This document shows positions 1-7,253 of a stretch of DNA of 36,214 nt, in pieces. Every line of letters starts with the position of its first letter. The first letter of the stretch is position 1. The stretch lies in contig JAFUCQ010000066.1 in the NCBI GenBank assembly GCA_017459605.1, positions 1 to 36,214 on the forward strand, in the 5' to 3' direction. Under the pieces are notes generated by a model. It saw nothing but the letters and a program-made list of their open reading frames with translations, was not told the origin of the DNA and did no database searches. The translations under genes and the position numbers were made by a program. Source of the DNA: Atopobiaceae bacterium. Its GTDB lineage: Bacteria > Actinomycetota > Coriobacteriia > Coriobacteriales > Atopobiaceae.

Positions 1-1
1 A

Positions 2-1723
2 CAGATTCTGCTTTTTATGATAGGAGCTGTAAACGGCATCGTATCGAGCTTCTTTGCAAGCAACTACGTTGGACTTGAAGCAATGAGCGCTGTTGGTTTG
101 TATGCACCACTCAATATGCTCCTTACATCGATCGCAAACATCTTGGTAGGCGGAAGCGCAATTATCGTTGGCAAATACCTTGGCAAACACGAACTCAAAA
201 AAGTGCAAGACATCTTCTCGCTCAACCTCGTACTTTCTTTTTCCATTGCAGCTGTTCTGATTGCGCTGTATGTGCTTATGGGACTCTTTGACCTCAGCTG
301 GGTTATAACTAACGACGCTACTTTGCGACCCATTTTTAATAGCCACCTGCTCGGTCAAGCCATCGGTATTCTCCCGCTTTTGCTGGGAAACACCTGTGCG
401 GCTTTTCTATCTCTGATGAACAAGCAAAGGCGAACACTTGTAGCAAGCATCAGCTATATCGTTGCCAACGTAATCCTCAACTTCATCTTTGTGCGACTGC
501 TTCAGCTCGAGGCCTTTGGTCTTGCTCTTGCATCCTCACTGGGGCTTTGGGTATTTCTTCTGGTGCAGGCACAAGCGTTTCTGTCCAAAGACTCTTTGGT
601 GCACATACGTGTAGAACCTCTGCATCTGTCCGAAGCGCTTGAGGTTTTTCGTGTTGGATTGCCGGGCGCTGCCAGCTATCTCTATCAGTCAGCGCGCGGA
701 ATCATCCTCAATCACCTGCTTGGAATCTTTGTTGGTGCAGCAGGAATTTCTGCCTATGCAGCTGCTAATAACATCATGAACATCTTTTGGGCAATACCGG
801 GCGGTATGCTTGCAGTCTCACGTATGCTCATGAGTGTCTCAGTAGGAGAAGAAGACCGACAAACCTTAACCGATATCATGCGGGTTATGTTTACACGCTA
901 TATTCCGTTCATGTGTGTCATCGCCGTGGGCATAATTGCGTGTTCTGGCCTGTTGTCTTCTTTCTTCTTCACTGATACAAGCTCTGATGTCTTTAACATG
1001 TGCGCTTGGGGTTTGAGAATTATCCCCATATGCATGCCCCTCAGTATCATCTGTATGCATTTCACCTGCTACGGACAGGCTTCTGACAAAACCTTGCTGG
1101 TACACCTGTTAGCCTTGCTCGATGGCGTTGTGTGCGTTGCTGGCTTTACTGCGCTGCTCATTCCTTTCATGGGCATGAACAGTGTCTATATCGCCAACAT
1201 TCTTAACGGTGTCGTTACCACGCTCGTTGTGATTGCCTATTCGATTATCAGAAATCGTCGTATACCGTACACCATGGACGAGCTCATGGTGATTCCTGAA
1301 GACTTTGGGGTGGGTGAGGACGAGCGTCTTGATTTTTCGCTCAAAACGCTCGATGACGTTATCTGCATCTCTGATACGGTACAGGACTTTTGCACTGCTC
1401 GCGGTATATCGAGTCGCTGTACGAATTATTCTGCTCTTGCGATGGAGGAGATGGGCAGAAACATCATCGAACATGGCTTTACCAAAGACTCTCGAAAGCA
1501 CTCTGTAGATGTTCGCGTTGCTCACAAAAACGAGGATGTTATCTTGCTCCTGCGAGACGACTGTAGTGCCTTTGACCCACATGAACGTCAGCAGATGATA
1601 GATCCAGATGATGTCTTGAAAAACATTGGAATCCGCATGGTCTTTAACATGGCAGATGACGTCCAATACCAAAACATTTTGGGTCTTAACGTGCTCACAA
1701 TCCGAATGACAGACCACCACTAA
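2..1723 (+). CDS. MATE-family transporter with C-terminal HATPase domain (5' partial)
   Basis: The open frame runs off the left edge, so the N-terminus is missing; the in-window ATG at 17 lies inside what looks like the first membrane helix. Residues up to about 420 form repeated hydrophobic helices typical of MATE (MOP superfamily) cation-coupled exporters. The last 130 residues are soluble and resemble an anti-sigma-factor-type ATPase (RsbW/HATPase_c): an N-box-like EEMGRNIIEHGF, a G1-like RDDCSAFDP and a later NIGIRMV segment. Substrate is unknown. The fusion suggests a membrane protein whose cytoplasmic tail binds ATP or a regulatory partner; that is inference. It ends convergently with the DUF438 gene, and its last codons are part of a 24-25-base tandem repeat. 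Confidence 0.85.
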   Translation, partial: QILLFMIGAVNGIVSSFFASNYVGLEAMSAVGLYAPLNMLLTSIANILVGGSAIIVGKYLGKHELKKVQDIFSLNLVLSFSIAAVLIALYVLMGLFDLSWVITNDATLRPIFNSHLLGQAIGILPLLLGNTCAAFLSLMNKQRRTLVASISYIVANVILNFIFVRLLQLEAFGLALASSLGLWVFLLVQAQAFLSKDSLVHIRVEPLHLSEALEVFRVGLPGAASYLYQSARGIILNHLLGIFVGAAGISAYAAANNIMNIFWAIPGGMLAVSRMLMSVSVGEEDRQTLTDIMRVMFTRYIPFMCVIAVGIIACSGLLSSFFFTDTSSDVFNMCAWGLRIIPICMPLSIICMHFTCYGQASDKTLLVHLLALLDGVVCVAGFTALLIPFMGMNSVYIANILNGVVTTLVVIAYSIIRNRRIPYTMDELMVIPEDFGVGEDERLDFSLKTLDDVICISDTVQDFCTARGISSRCTNYSALAMEEMGRNIIEHGFTKDSRKHSVDVRVAHKNEDVILLLRDDCSAFDPHERQQMIDPDDVLKNIGIRMVFNMADDVQYQNILGLNVLTIRMTDHH

Positions 1724-1821
1724 GTTAAGGGTGACAGAGCATCCCTTAGCCAAGAGCAACAAACCACCCCAAGTCATGTGTGACAAACCACCCAAGTCAT
1801 GGGTGACAGACCGTCACTAAG
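1707..1821. repeat. Degenerate tandem repeat, about five units of 24-25 bases
   Basis: Related units begin near 1707, 1732, 1757, 1781 and 1804, with the core TGACARACCACCC followed by AAG or TAAG. The first unit includes the last codons and stop of the transporter gene, and the last unit again contains a stop-like TAAG. The unit at 1789-1805 folds as CACCC-AAGTCAT-GGGTG, so the array could act as weak terminators for both convergent genes. No T-tract follows, so termination is uncertain. Confidence 0.6.
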
Positions 1822-1844
1822 CCTCCAGACCATCCCCAAATCAC

Positions 1845-3416
1845 CTAAGAGCAGAAATGTTCCTTGGCAAATTCCATGTCTTGCACGAGCTCGACCGTTC
1901 CCAGATAGTTGCCTGCAACATCGCGCACCGCAAGGTAGAGCACGAGCATTGATCTTCCGCCTTTGTCCATCCATACGGGCACGCGGTCTCGCTTGCCTGC
2001 TCGGAAATCTTCGATAATCGAGCGTACCATCGGCTCAATTTTGGGTGGATGGCATGAGAAGACATCTCTGTCGAGTGCCATGCCGGGGCGTTTGAATACC
2101 TTGTGACCCTCGTTGAAGAAGCGATTGATGTCGTGAGCATCGACAAAGGTGATCTCTAGTGGAATGGTATTGAGAAGTGCGGTAAGCTGCTCGAGTGTCA
2201 GGTGGCCACCGGGCATAACAATCTCGCCCTCAGAGCTGCTTTCAAGCTCGTTCGAGCGTTTGTTGGTCTCAGCAGCTTCCCAAACGAGAGACTCAACACC
2301 AAAGCAGACATCGTAGTCTTTTGAGTCATGATAGATTCCGTACCACTCGTCTTCGCTAAAGTTTGCAGCACAAATGGGGAAGAGAATGTTTTGCTCTTTG
2401 TAAATCATCTCTTCAGCACGAACAAGAACGTTCTCAAGGCGCGTGTGCCACCATTCGTTATGCTCGGACTCCCCAGCAAGAGCTGCCAGCTCGTCTCGGA
2501 TTTCGTCATCAACACTCCACATAACCTCATGCGGACCAGAGATGTCATATTTCACTTTGAGCAGGGGATAGAGCAGGTCTCCTTTTTTGGCGTAGTGAGT
2601 TGAAAGCTCACGGATGCGAGAAAACGCCTGCGAGAAATCTTTGTCCAAAGCAATTTGCGCACGAAGCTCTGCCAGTGCCTGATCTATTGCCTTATTCTCT
2701 CGGGTAAAGGTTTGCAAGGGATGTCCTGCAACAGCTTCAAGTTGAGTTGCTGTGTCGGCATAGGTGTTAGCTTGCTCATGCGTTTGTTCCATCCGTCTGC
2801 GCAATGAGTCTTGGACAGCAAGCTCTGCATGTGCGATTTGCTCTTCACGTGTGGCGCCATGGAAGAGTGCTGAGTGCACATCACACAGGCGCTGCACCTC
2901 TTCGAGAGGCGTGCCTTCTGCCATGAGCTCTTGTTCAGCGAACATAATCTCTGAGGCATCGACGTCTGAAAACTCCAGTACAAAGTCACTACGGACAGAC
3001 TCAAGATCTTCTCCTTGGTTGAGTCGCTTGAGGTAGTCCTTGAGAAGCTCTCGCTTGTTTTTCGTTTCGCTGTTTGGGTTGTTTTGCTGAGCCCAGCTTT
3101 CAAGAGAGGGGATAGCTGCTTCTGTTTGGGTCACAGCTGACTGAGCTGGCGAGTTTGGCTGAGGACTTGACTCTGTGCTGCCATCGCCAGTTCCGATGAC
3201 CTCAAAACCGGCATCCGTGAATGCTTTGATAATCTTTGACAGCTCAATACCTTTCATCTGAGCGCCTTTGGGAACGGTCATCAGCTTTCCCACTGAGTGA
3301 AGTACTGGCTTCTTCGCAATCTCAGAAAAACCAAGCTCAGTCATTATGTCGATAAACTCGGGGTAGTCCTGAGAAAGGTCGAAAACCGTTTTTGTTAAAT
3401 CAAGTGTTTTGGCCAT
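1845..3416 (-). CDS. DUF438 protein with DUF1858, hemerythrin-like and PAS domains
   Basis: A 523-residue protein. The start at 3416 is chosen because AAGGAGG lies six bases upstream; an in-frame start at 3440 lacks this. Residues 1-70 resemble DUF1858, the middle holds the DUF438 segment, residues about 270-370 are hemerythrin-like (HYAKKGDLLYPLL, VDDEIRDEL, YKEQNILFP), and the C-terminal 110 residues are a PAS-type domain with a CHPPK motif. Relatives are thought to sense redox state, oxygen or nitric oxide through a di-iron or related centre, but no ligand can be assigned here. There is no signal peptide or membrane helix, so it is cytoplasmic. It is transcribed divergently from the restriction gene. 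Confidence 0.85.
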   Translation of the reverse strand: MAKTLDLTKTVFDLSQDYPEFIDIMTELGFSEIAKKPVLHSVGKLMTVPKGAQMKGIELSKIIKAFTDAGFEVIGTGDGSTESSPQPNSPAQSAVTQTEAAIPSLESWAQQNNPNSETKNKRELLKDYLKRLNQGEDLESVRSDFVLEFSDVDASEIMFAEQELMAEGTPLEEVQRLCDVHSALFHGATREEQIAHAELAVQDSLRRRMEQTHEQANTYADTATQLEAVAGHPLQTFTRENKAIDQALAELRAQIALDKDFSQAFSRIRELSTHYAKKGDLLYPLLKVKYDISGPHEVMWSVDDEIRDELAALAGESEHNEWWHTRLENVLVRAEEMIYKEQNILFPICAANFSEDEWYGIYHDSKDYDVCFGVESLVWEAAETNKRSNELESSSEGEIVMPGGHLTLEQLTALLNTIPLEITFVDAHDINRFFNEGHKVFKRPGMALDRDVFSCHPPKIEPMVRSIIEDFRAGKRDRVPVWMDKGGRSMLVLYLAVRDVAGNYLGTVELVQDMEFAKEHFCS

Positions 3417-3470
3417 TGTGATCCTCCTTATGTTTGTCACTACGGCTAAATTACCCCCAAGTGAGTAGGT

Positions 3471-3498
3471 ATTATGTTGTTATAACAACGAATGTCCA
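3471..3498 (-). promoter_or_regulatory. Promoter with 14-base palindrome upstream of the DUF438 gene
   Basis: On the minus strand, TGGACA (3498-3493) and CATAAT (3476-3471) are separated by 16 bases. The spacer contains the perfect palindrome GTTGTTATAACAAC at 3476-3489, well placed to be a repressor or activator site. The regulator is not identifiable from the sequence. Confidence 0.4.
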
Positions 3499-3679
3499 TT
3501 TGGATTGAAAAGCTGTTCGGTGAGAGGGGCAGCTGCCAGTGAGGCACCACATGCTCAACAACCAAACGTCCCGAAAGTGCACATTCAGCACGCACGCTAT
3601 AGCTAACATTCGCTAAGATTTTGGTATCTCGTCGGATATGGCTATGTGCTTTGGATTAAATGTAGGATGCTGATAAACC

Positions 3680-5140
3680 ATGGGTCAGACTCAATATCAA
3701 TTCGTGCGATTAGACCTCGAAGAAAAACTTGAATCCGTTCGAGGTAAAACTCTGGGTGAAGCGGACACAGCCAACGTATTTGCAATAACGAAAACTAACC
3801 CCAAAGTCACGGGCATTGCTGGAGATGTTATCGAGCAATCCGTACTGGGATATCCACCAGATAGTTTCCAGCGTCCTGACATTCTGGTTGATGGAGTCCC
3901 GACAGAAGTGAAAACAACTGGTCTAAGACCTTCAAAACGTGGACAAGGTCTTGAAGCTAAAGAACCGATGTCTGTAACTGCCGTTTCGTTAGATTCTATT
4001 GCTGGTGAGGAGTTCTACAACTCGAACTTCTGGCACAAAATTGAGCACATGCTTATTGTCTATTACCTCTATGACTCAGATACAACCGTTACTGCAGCTG
4101 AATATGCAGCATTTCCAATTAAGGGATACCAGTTCCATGAGTTTGATGCTGAAGAACTAGAGACACTGCAGTCTGATTGGCAGCTTGTCCATGATTTTGT
4201 AAAACGTATACAAGATGAACATCAGGATGAGGAATCAAGACGAGAGCTTTATCCTTTATTGTCGTCAGCACTTCGAAAAGACTTAATGCTCATTGATACG
4301 GCACCTAAGTATCCCCATCCACCAAGGTTTCGTCTCAAACGTTCAACGGTTACTGCCATTGCACGAAAGAATTTCGGTGAATCGATGGAGCAGTTACCAA
4401 GCAACTATACGAGTTATGCAGCTATTGATTTGAAATTGCATTCTGTATCACAACAATACGCTGATAAGACAATTGGAGAGATATGTAGTGAGTTTGGCAT
4501 TGATTCAGAGTCAAAGAATGTAGCAGAGCAGATGGTTGTGAGTGTCTTTGGTGCAAGTGGAAAAATGAGTCGTATCGAACTCTTTTCAAAGATTGGGCTT
4601 TCAGCGAAGTCCATTGTTCTTACTAAAGAGGGCAAACGAACTGAGGATATGAAGCTCTTTACTATTGATTTCGAAGAGTTCAACAGCGCAAATGAAATAG
4701 CTTTTGAGGAGTCTCTCTTCTATGAGTTCTTTGCCAATAACCAGCTTCTTTGTGTTGTCTTCGAAGAACCTGATACGAATTCACCATTATCAAAGAATGT
4801 ATTAAAGGGATTTAAGCGCCTTTCATTCGATGACGAGTTTATCGAGACTGAAGTTAAAAGGGTTTGGTCAGAGATTAAACATCTCATTGCGAACAATGAG
4901 TTAAAGTTTGAGCCAACAATTGACAAGAAAACAGGTTTACCCAGAGTCAATAAAACGGGCGTTATTCAAGGAGCCCCCAACTTTCCAAAAGCGAAAGGTG
5001 GATTGGTGTTTGTACGAGGAACGAGTTCTGATTCAACTCACAAGCCAGAACTCGTAAATGGAATACCTATGTACAAACAGCAAGTATGGGTCAAGGGGAC
5101 GTATATTGCCAAACGTCTCGACGCGGAGGAATGGATTTAG
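3680..5140 (+). CDS. Type II restriction endonuclease, Sau3AI/MutH family
   Basis: A 486-residue protein, close to the 489 residues of Sau3AI. It shows the MutH-type active site: Glu52, Asp67, Glu76 and Lys78 in the arrangement D-x8-E-V-K, followed by the conserved AKEPMSVTAV strand. The C-terminal half carries the second, pseudo-dimeric MutH-like lobe known from Sau3AI (segments like LKGFKRLSFDDEF, EVKRVWSEI and KQQVWVKGTYIAKR). Sau3AI cuts before GATC; the same site is likely here but is inferred from family resemblance. It is followed after 85 bases by a C5-cytosine methyltransferase, forming a complete restriction-modification pair. The ATG has only a weak ribosome site (AGGA, about 12 bases upstream). 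Confidence 0.9.
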   Translation: MGQTQYQFVRLDLEEKLESVRGKTLGEADTANVFAITKTNPKVTGIAGDVIEQSVLGYPPDSFQRPDILVDGVPTEVKTTGLRPSKRGQGLEAKEPMSVTAVSLDSIAGEEFYNSNFWHKIEHMLIVYYLYDSDTTVTAAEYAAFPIKGYQFHEFDAEELETLQSDWQLVHDFVKRIQDEHQDEESRRELYPLLSSALRKDLMLIDTAPKYPHPPRFRLKRSTVTAIARKNFGESMEQLPSNYTSYAAIDLKLHSVSQQYADKTIGEICSEFGIDSESKNVAEQMVVSVFGASGKMSRIELFSKIGLSAKSIVLTKEGKRTEDMKLFTIDFEEFNSANEIAFEESLFYEFFANNQLLCVVFEEPDTNSPLSKNVLKGFKRLSFDDEFIETEVKRVWSEIKHLIANNELKFEPTIDKKTGLPRVNKTGVIQGAPNFPKAKGGLVFVRGTSSDSTHKPELVNGIPMYKQQVWVKGTYIAKRLDAEEWI

Positions 5141-5225
5141 CGAATCTCATTTCTTGATCTTCCCACTCGAATTAGCTAGAATAGCTCTCGTTTGTTATTC
5201 ACTGGTTGCTAAGGGGAAACGTGCT

Positions 5226-6497
5226 GTGAAGACCATCAAGGTAGCAGAGCTTTTTGCTGGAGTTGGAGGCTTTCGCCTCGGACTTGATGGATACCACGAT
5301 GCTGAGCATCCGGAGTTTGATATGCCAACAGCAGGACCCTTTGAAACAATTTGGGCAAATCAATGGGAGCCTCCGGGGACTGAGTCTAAACAATTTGCAT
5401 GGCGTTGCTACGAAACGCACTTTGGGCAAGGGAGCTGTGTTAACGAGGATATAACCAAGGTGCTTGATGATTATGAGACTGGCATCAATACCTATGGCAT
5501 ACCAGATTATGTCGATATGGTTGTTGGAGGCTTTCCTTGCCAAGATTATTCCGTGGCAAAACCGTTATCACAGGCTGGCGGTATCGAAGGCAAGAAAGGT
5601 GTTCTTTGGTGGGATATCTATCGCTTCTTGAAGCTTAAAACCCCGCGTTTCGTTCTCTTGGAAAATGTTGACCGATTATTAAAGAGTCCAGCTCGACAAA
5701 GAGGTCGTGACTTTGCCATAATGCTCACTTGCTTAGCAAACCTTGGATATGCGGTTGAATGGCGGGTTATCAATAGCGCAGAGTACGGTTTTCCTCAACG
5801 CCGTAAACGAGTATATATTTATGCTGAGTTAACTCAGGATACATGGGATTTGAGAGAACGCATCGGATCAGGAATCATCTCTTCTGCTTTTCCAATTGAA
5901 CCTGTCACTGTCTTCAATGAGTTTGAGATTTCACATGACCCCTATGAAATAACTCAGGAGTTTAACAATAGTCCAAAAGCTAAATCGCCATTCACTTCAG
6001 CAGGAGTTATGCAGAACTACCGAGTAATTACAGGTGACGTCATCGAATCATATAACGGACCGCGTAAAGTATTAGGTGATATTCTAGTTCCAGCGTCTGA
6101 AATTCCCGAATCTTTTTATGTACCAGAAGAAAAGCTAGAACGATGGCGATACCTCAAGGGGTCTAAGAGCGAGGAACGTACAAACAAGCGAACTGGTTTC
6201 ACATATCGCTATTCTGAAGGATCAATGGCGTTTCCAGATTTGCTCACGAACCCATCCCGAACAATCCTAACTGGAGAAGGTGGGACAGGAGCATCTCGCT
6301 TCAAACATATTGTTGAGATTGATGGGCGATATCGTCGCCTTGTGCCTGACGAATTAGATCAGCTCCAAGGATTTCCAAAAGGATGGACTGATACTGGTAT
6401 GAGTGATGGCAGACGCGCGTTTTGCATGGGCAATGCGTTGGTTGTGGGAGTTCCTCATCGTATCGGTAAGATAATTGCAGGAAGCTCCCATAATTAG
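5226..6497 (+). CDS. C5-cytosine-specific DNA methyltransferase
   Basis: A 423-residue modification enzyme partnering the upstream nuclease. The GTG start at 5226 follows AAGGGGA with about eight bases of spacing and lies just before motif I; a longer reading from 5058 would overlap the nuclease gene and adds no family sequence. Visible motifs are I (LFAGVGGFRLGL, residues 9-20), IV with catalytic Cys105 (GGFPCQDYS), VI (ENV, 146-148), VIII (QRRKRV, 191-196), and a C-terminal motif X (GNALVVGVPHRIG). A target-recognition region of roughly 130 residues lies between VIII and IX. By analogy with M.Sau3AI it would methylate the cytosine in GATC; specificity is inferred. Confidence 0.93.
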   Translation: MKTIKVAELFAGVGGFRLGLDGYHDAEHPEFDMPTAGPFETIWANQWEPPGTESKQFAWRCYETHFGQGSCVNEDITKVLDDYETGINTYGIPDYVDMVVGGFPCQDYSVAKPLSQAGGIEGKKGVLWWDIYRFLKLKTPRFVLLENVDRLLKSPARQRGRDFAIMLTCLANLGYAVEWRVINSAEYGFPQRRKRVYIYAELTQDTWDLRERIGSGIISSAFPIEPVTVFNEFEISHDPYEITQEFNNSPKAKSPFTSAGVMQNYRVITGDVIESYNGPRKVLGDILVPASEIPESFYVPEEKLERWRYLKGSKSEERTNKRTGFTYRYSEGSMAFPDLLTNPSRTILTGEGGTGASRFKHIVEIDGRYRRLVPDELDQLQGFPKGWTDTGMSDGRRAFCMGNALVVGVPHRIGKIIAGSSHN

Positions 6498-6515
6498 AGT
6501 TATGTTGAAAACTTT

Positions 6516-6565
6516 GTTAGGCGTTTTGTTAGATTTCTGTTAGATTCTGTCGAATTTTTGTTAGA
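6516..6565 (+). promoter_or_regulatory. Helically phased GTTAG repeats upstream of a small-gene promoter
   Basis: GTTAG(A) occurs at 6516, 6528, 6539 and 6560, spaced 12, 11 and 21 bases, that is one, one and two helical turns, each preceded by a short T-tract. This could be a set of activator sites (LytTR-type regulators use direct repeats about 21 bases apart) or intrinsically bent DNA. The last copy ends 31 bases before the -35 box at 6597. Confidence 0.5.
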
Positions 6566-6596
6566 TATTTACGCTGGTAGATAGCCATATTTGCTC

Positions 6597-6626
6597 TTGC
6601 ATATGAAGCATCGCGGGGCTTATACT
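6597..6626 (+). promoter_or_regulatory. Promoter of the 58-codon small gene
   Basis: TTGCAT (6597-6602) and TATACT (6621-6626) are separated by 18 bases. Transcription would begin near 6633, just before the left inverted arm at 6636. Confidence 0.6.
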
Positions 6627-6635
6627 TTGTCTCAC

Positions 6636-6666
6636 GCCAGAGGCTACCTACGTACTGGGCGGCGCC
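6636..6666 (+). repeat. Left arm of a long inverted repeat flanking the small gene
   Basis: This arm pairs with 6901-6937 in blocks: GCCAG, GGCTA, CCTACG and GGCGGCGCC, about 25 base pairs with a few unpaired bases. In RNA it would join the 5' leader and 3' region of the small gene's transcript. Confidence 0.7.
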
Positions 6667-6692
6667 TTCTCATGTATAGGAGGTGATCGCCT

Positions 6693-6869
6693 ATGGAACT
6701 GCTTTTTAGACTAATTGGGCTTGCAAGTGCGATTCTCAAACTTGCTGCAGCTCTTGTTGATGCTCAAACGCAAAAACGAAAGCTGGGCTCAAGACTAGCT
6801 CAAAAGAAGGATCATTCCAAAGTACGTAGGCGTGTTCAAACACGCCGTAATACGCAAGAGGGCCGCTAG
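6693..6869 (+). CDS. 58-residue cationic small protein, possible type I toxin or peptide
   Basis: Not a recognised family. The ATG is preceded by AGGAGGTGATC, an unusually long match to the 16S anti-Shine-Dalgarno, about eight bases away, so efficient translation is expected unless RNA structure blocks it. Residues 1-23 are hydrophobic or amphipathic (MELLFRLIGLASAILKLAAA), and the remainder is strongly basic (KRK, KK, RRR, TRR). Such a layout suits a membrane-active peptide, such as a type I toxin or leaderless bacteriocin, or a small RNA- or membrane-binding protein. The locus has its own promoter, flanking inverted arms and an antisense promoter. It lies directly downstream of the restriction-modification pair. 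Function is inferred from layout only. Confidence 0.6.
   Translation: MELLFRLIGLASAILKLAAALVDAQTQKRKLGSRLAQKKDHSKVRRRVQTRRNTQEGR
6829..6846 (+). repeat. Hairpin inside the small gene
   Basis: GGCGTGTTCAAACACGCC is an 8-base-pair stem with a 2-base loop within the coding region. The adjacent AGTACGTAGG (6821-6830) is perfectly complementary to CCTACGTACT (6647-6656) in the 5' leader, giving an alternative long-range pairing. Confidence 0.6.
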
Positions 6870-6900
6870 TGCTGCTACACTGCGACCCTTAAGCAATAAC

Positions 6901-6937
6901 GGCGCCGCCTAACCGCAAGCGTAGGCTAGCCGCTGGC
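6901..6937 (-). repeat. Right arm of the inverted repeat flanking the small gene
   Basis: This is the partner of 6636-6666. A minus-strand transcript from the adjacent promoter would begin at this arm, so both convergent RNAs would carry nearly the same 5' sequence. Confidence 0.7.
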
Positions 6938-6943
6938 TCTATG

Positions 6944-6972
6944 ATACTACAAACAAGCTCTGATTAGGGCAA
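6944..6972 (-). promoter_or_regulatory. Antisense promoter facing the small gene
   Basis: On the minus strand, TTGCCC (6972-6967) and TAGTAT (6949-6944) are 17 bases apart. Transcription would start near 6937 and run back across the small gene, as expected for an antisense antitoxin RNA. There is no direct evidence that the RNA exists. Confidence 0.45.
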
Positions 6973-6990
6973 TACTCTACTGCGAGGAAA

Positions 6991-7060
6991 CGCCACGGCT
7001 AGGCGGCCTTGGCGAGGCTGCCTTGGCGCTAGGCGAGGCGCGAGCCGGGGCGCCTTCGGA
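6991..7060. repeat. GC-rich block with short internal repeats
   Basis: A patch much richer in G and C than its surroundings, with repeated CCTTGGCG and CTAGGCG motifs and GCCACGGCTAGGCGGC, a degraded likeness of the inverted arms nearby. No coding frame was recognised. It may be structured RNA or a decayed copy of the arm. Confidence 0.35.
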
Positions 7061-7146
7061 ACAGTCTCGGAAAATGTATGAGCTAACACACGCAGTACTA
7101 AATCTTAGGTTATAAAAGATTTATCAACCGTAGTTCCCCGTGCAAT

Positions 7147-7222
7147 AGTGTACGTTTGAAAACGCTTTCCTGCGGTTTCTTCTAACATAACGCGGGATAG
7201 CGATTTCAAACGTACACTTTTT
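7147..7222. terminator. Long near-palindrome, possible bidirectional terminator
   Basis: AGTGTACGTTTGAAA at 7147-7161 is perfectly matched by TTTCAAACGTACACT at 7204-7218. Inside it, CGCT/AGCG and TCCTGCG/CGCGGGA extend the stem around a 16-base loop. Five T's follow at 7218-7222. It sits between the small-gene locus and the convergent Nudix operon, so it may terminate both; its length is unusual for a simple terminator. Confidence 0.55.
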
Positions 7223-7253
7223 CACAAAGCTTAAAACTCAGACTAGAAGCATA

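Noticed and set aside
1109-1795. 228-codon frame antisense to the MATE gene
   Set aside because: It mirrors a well-supported gene, has low-complexity unrecognisable product and no ribosome site.
5058-5225. N-terminal extension of the methyltransferase
   Set aside because: It overlaps the nuclease gene and carries no family sequence; the GTG at 5226 has a good ribosome site directly before motif I.
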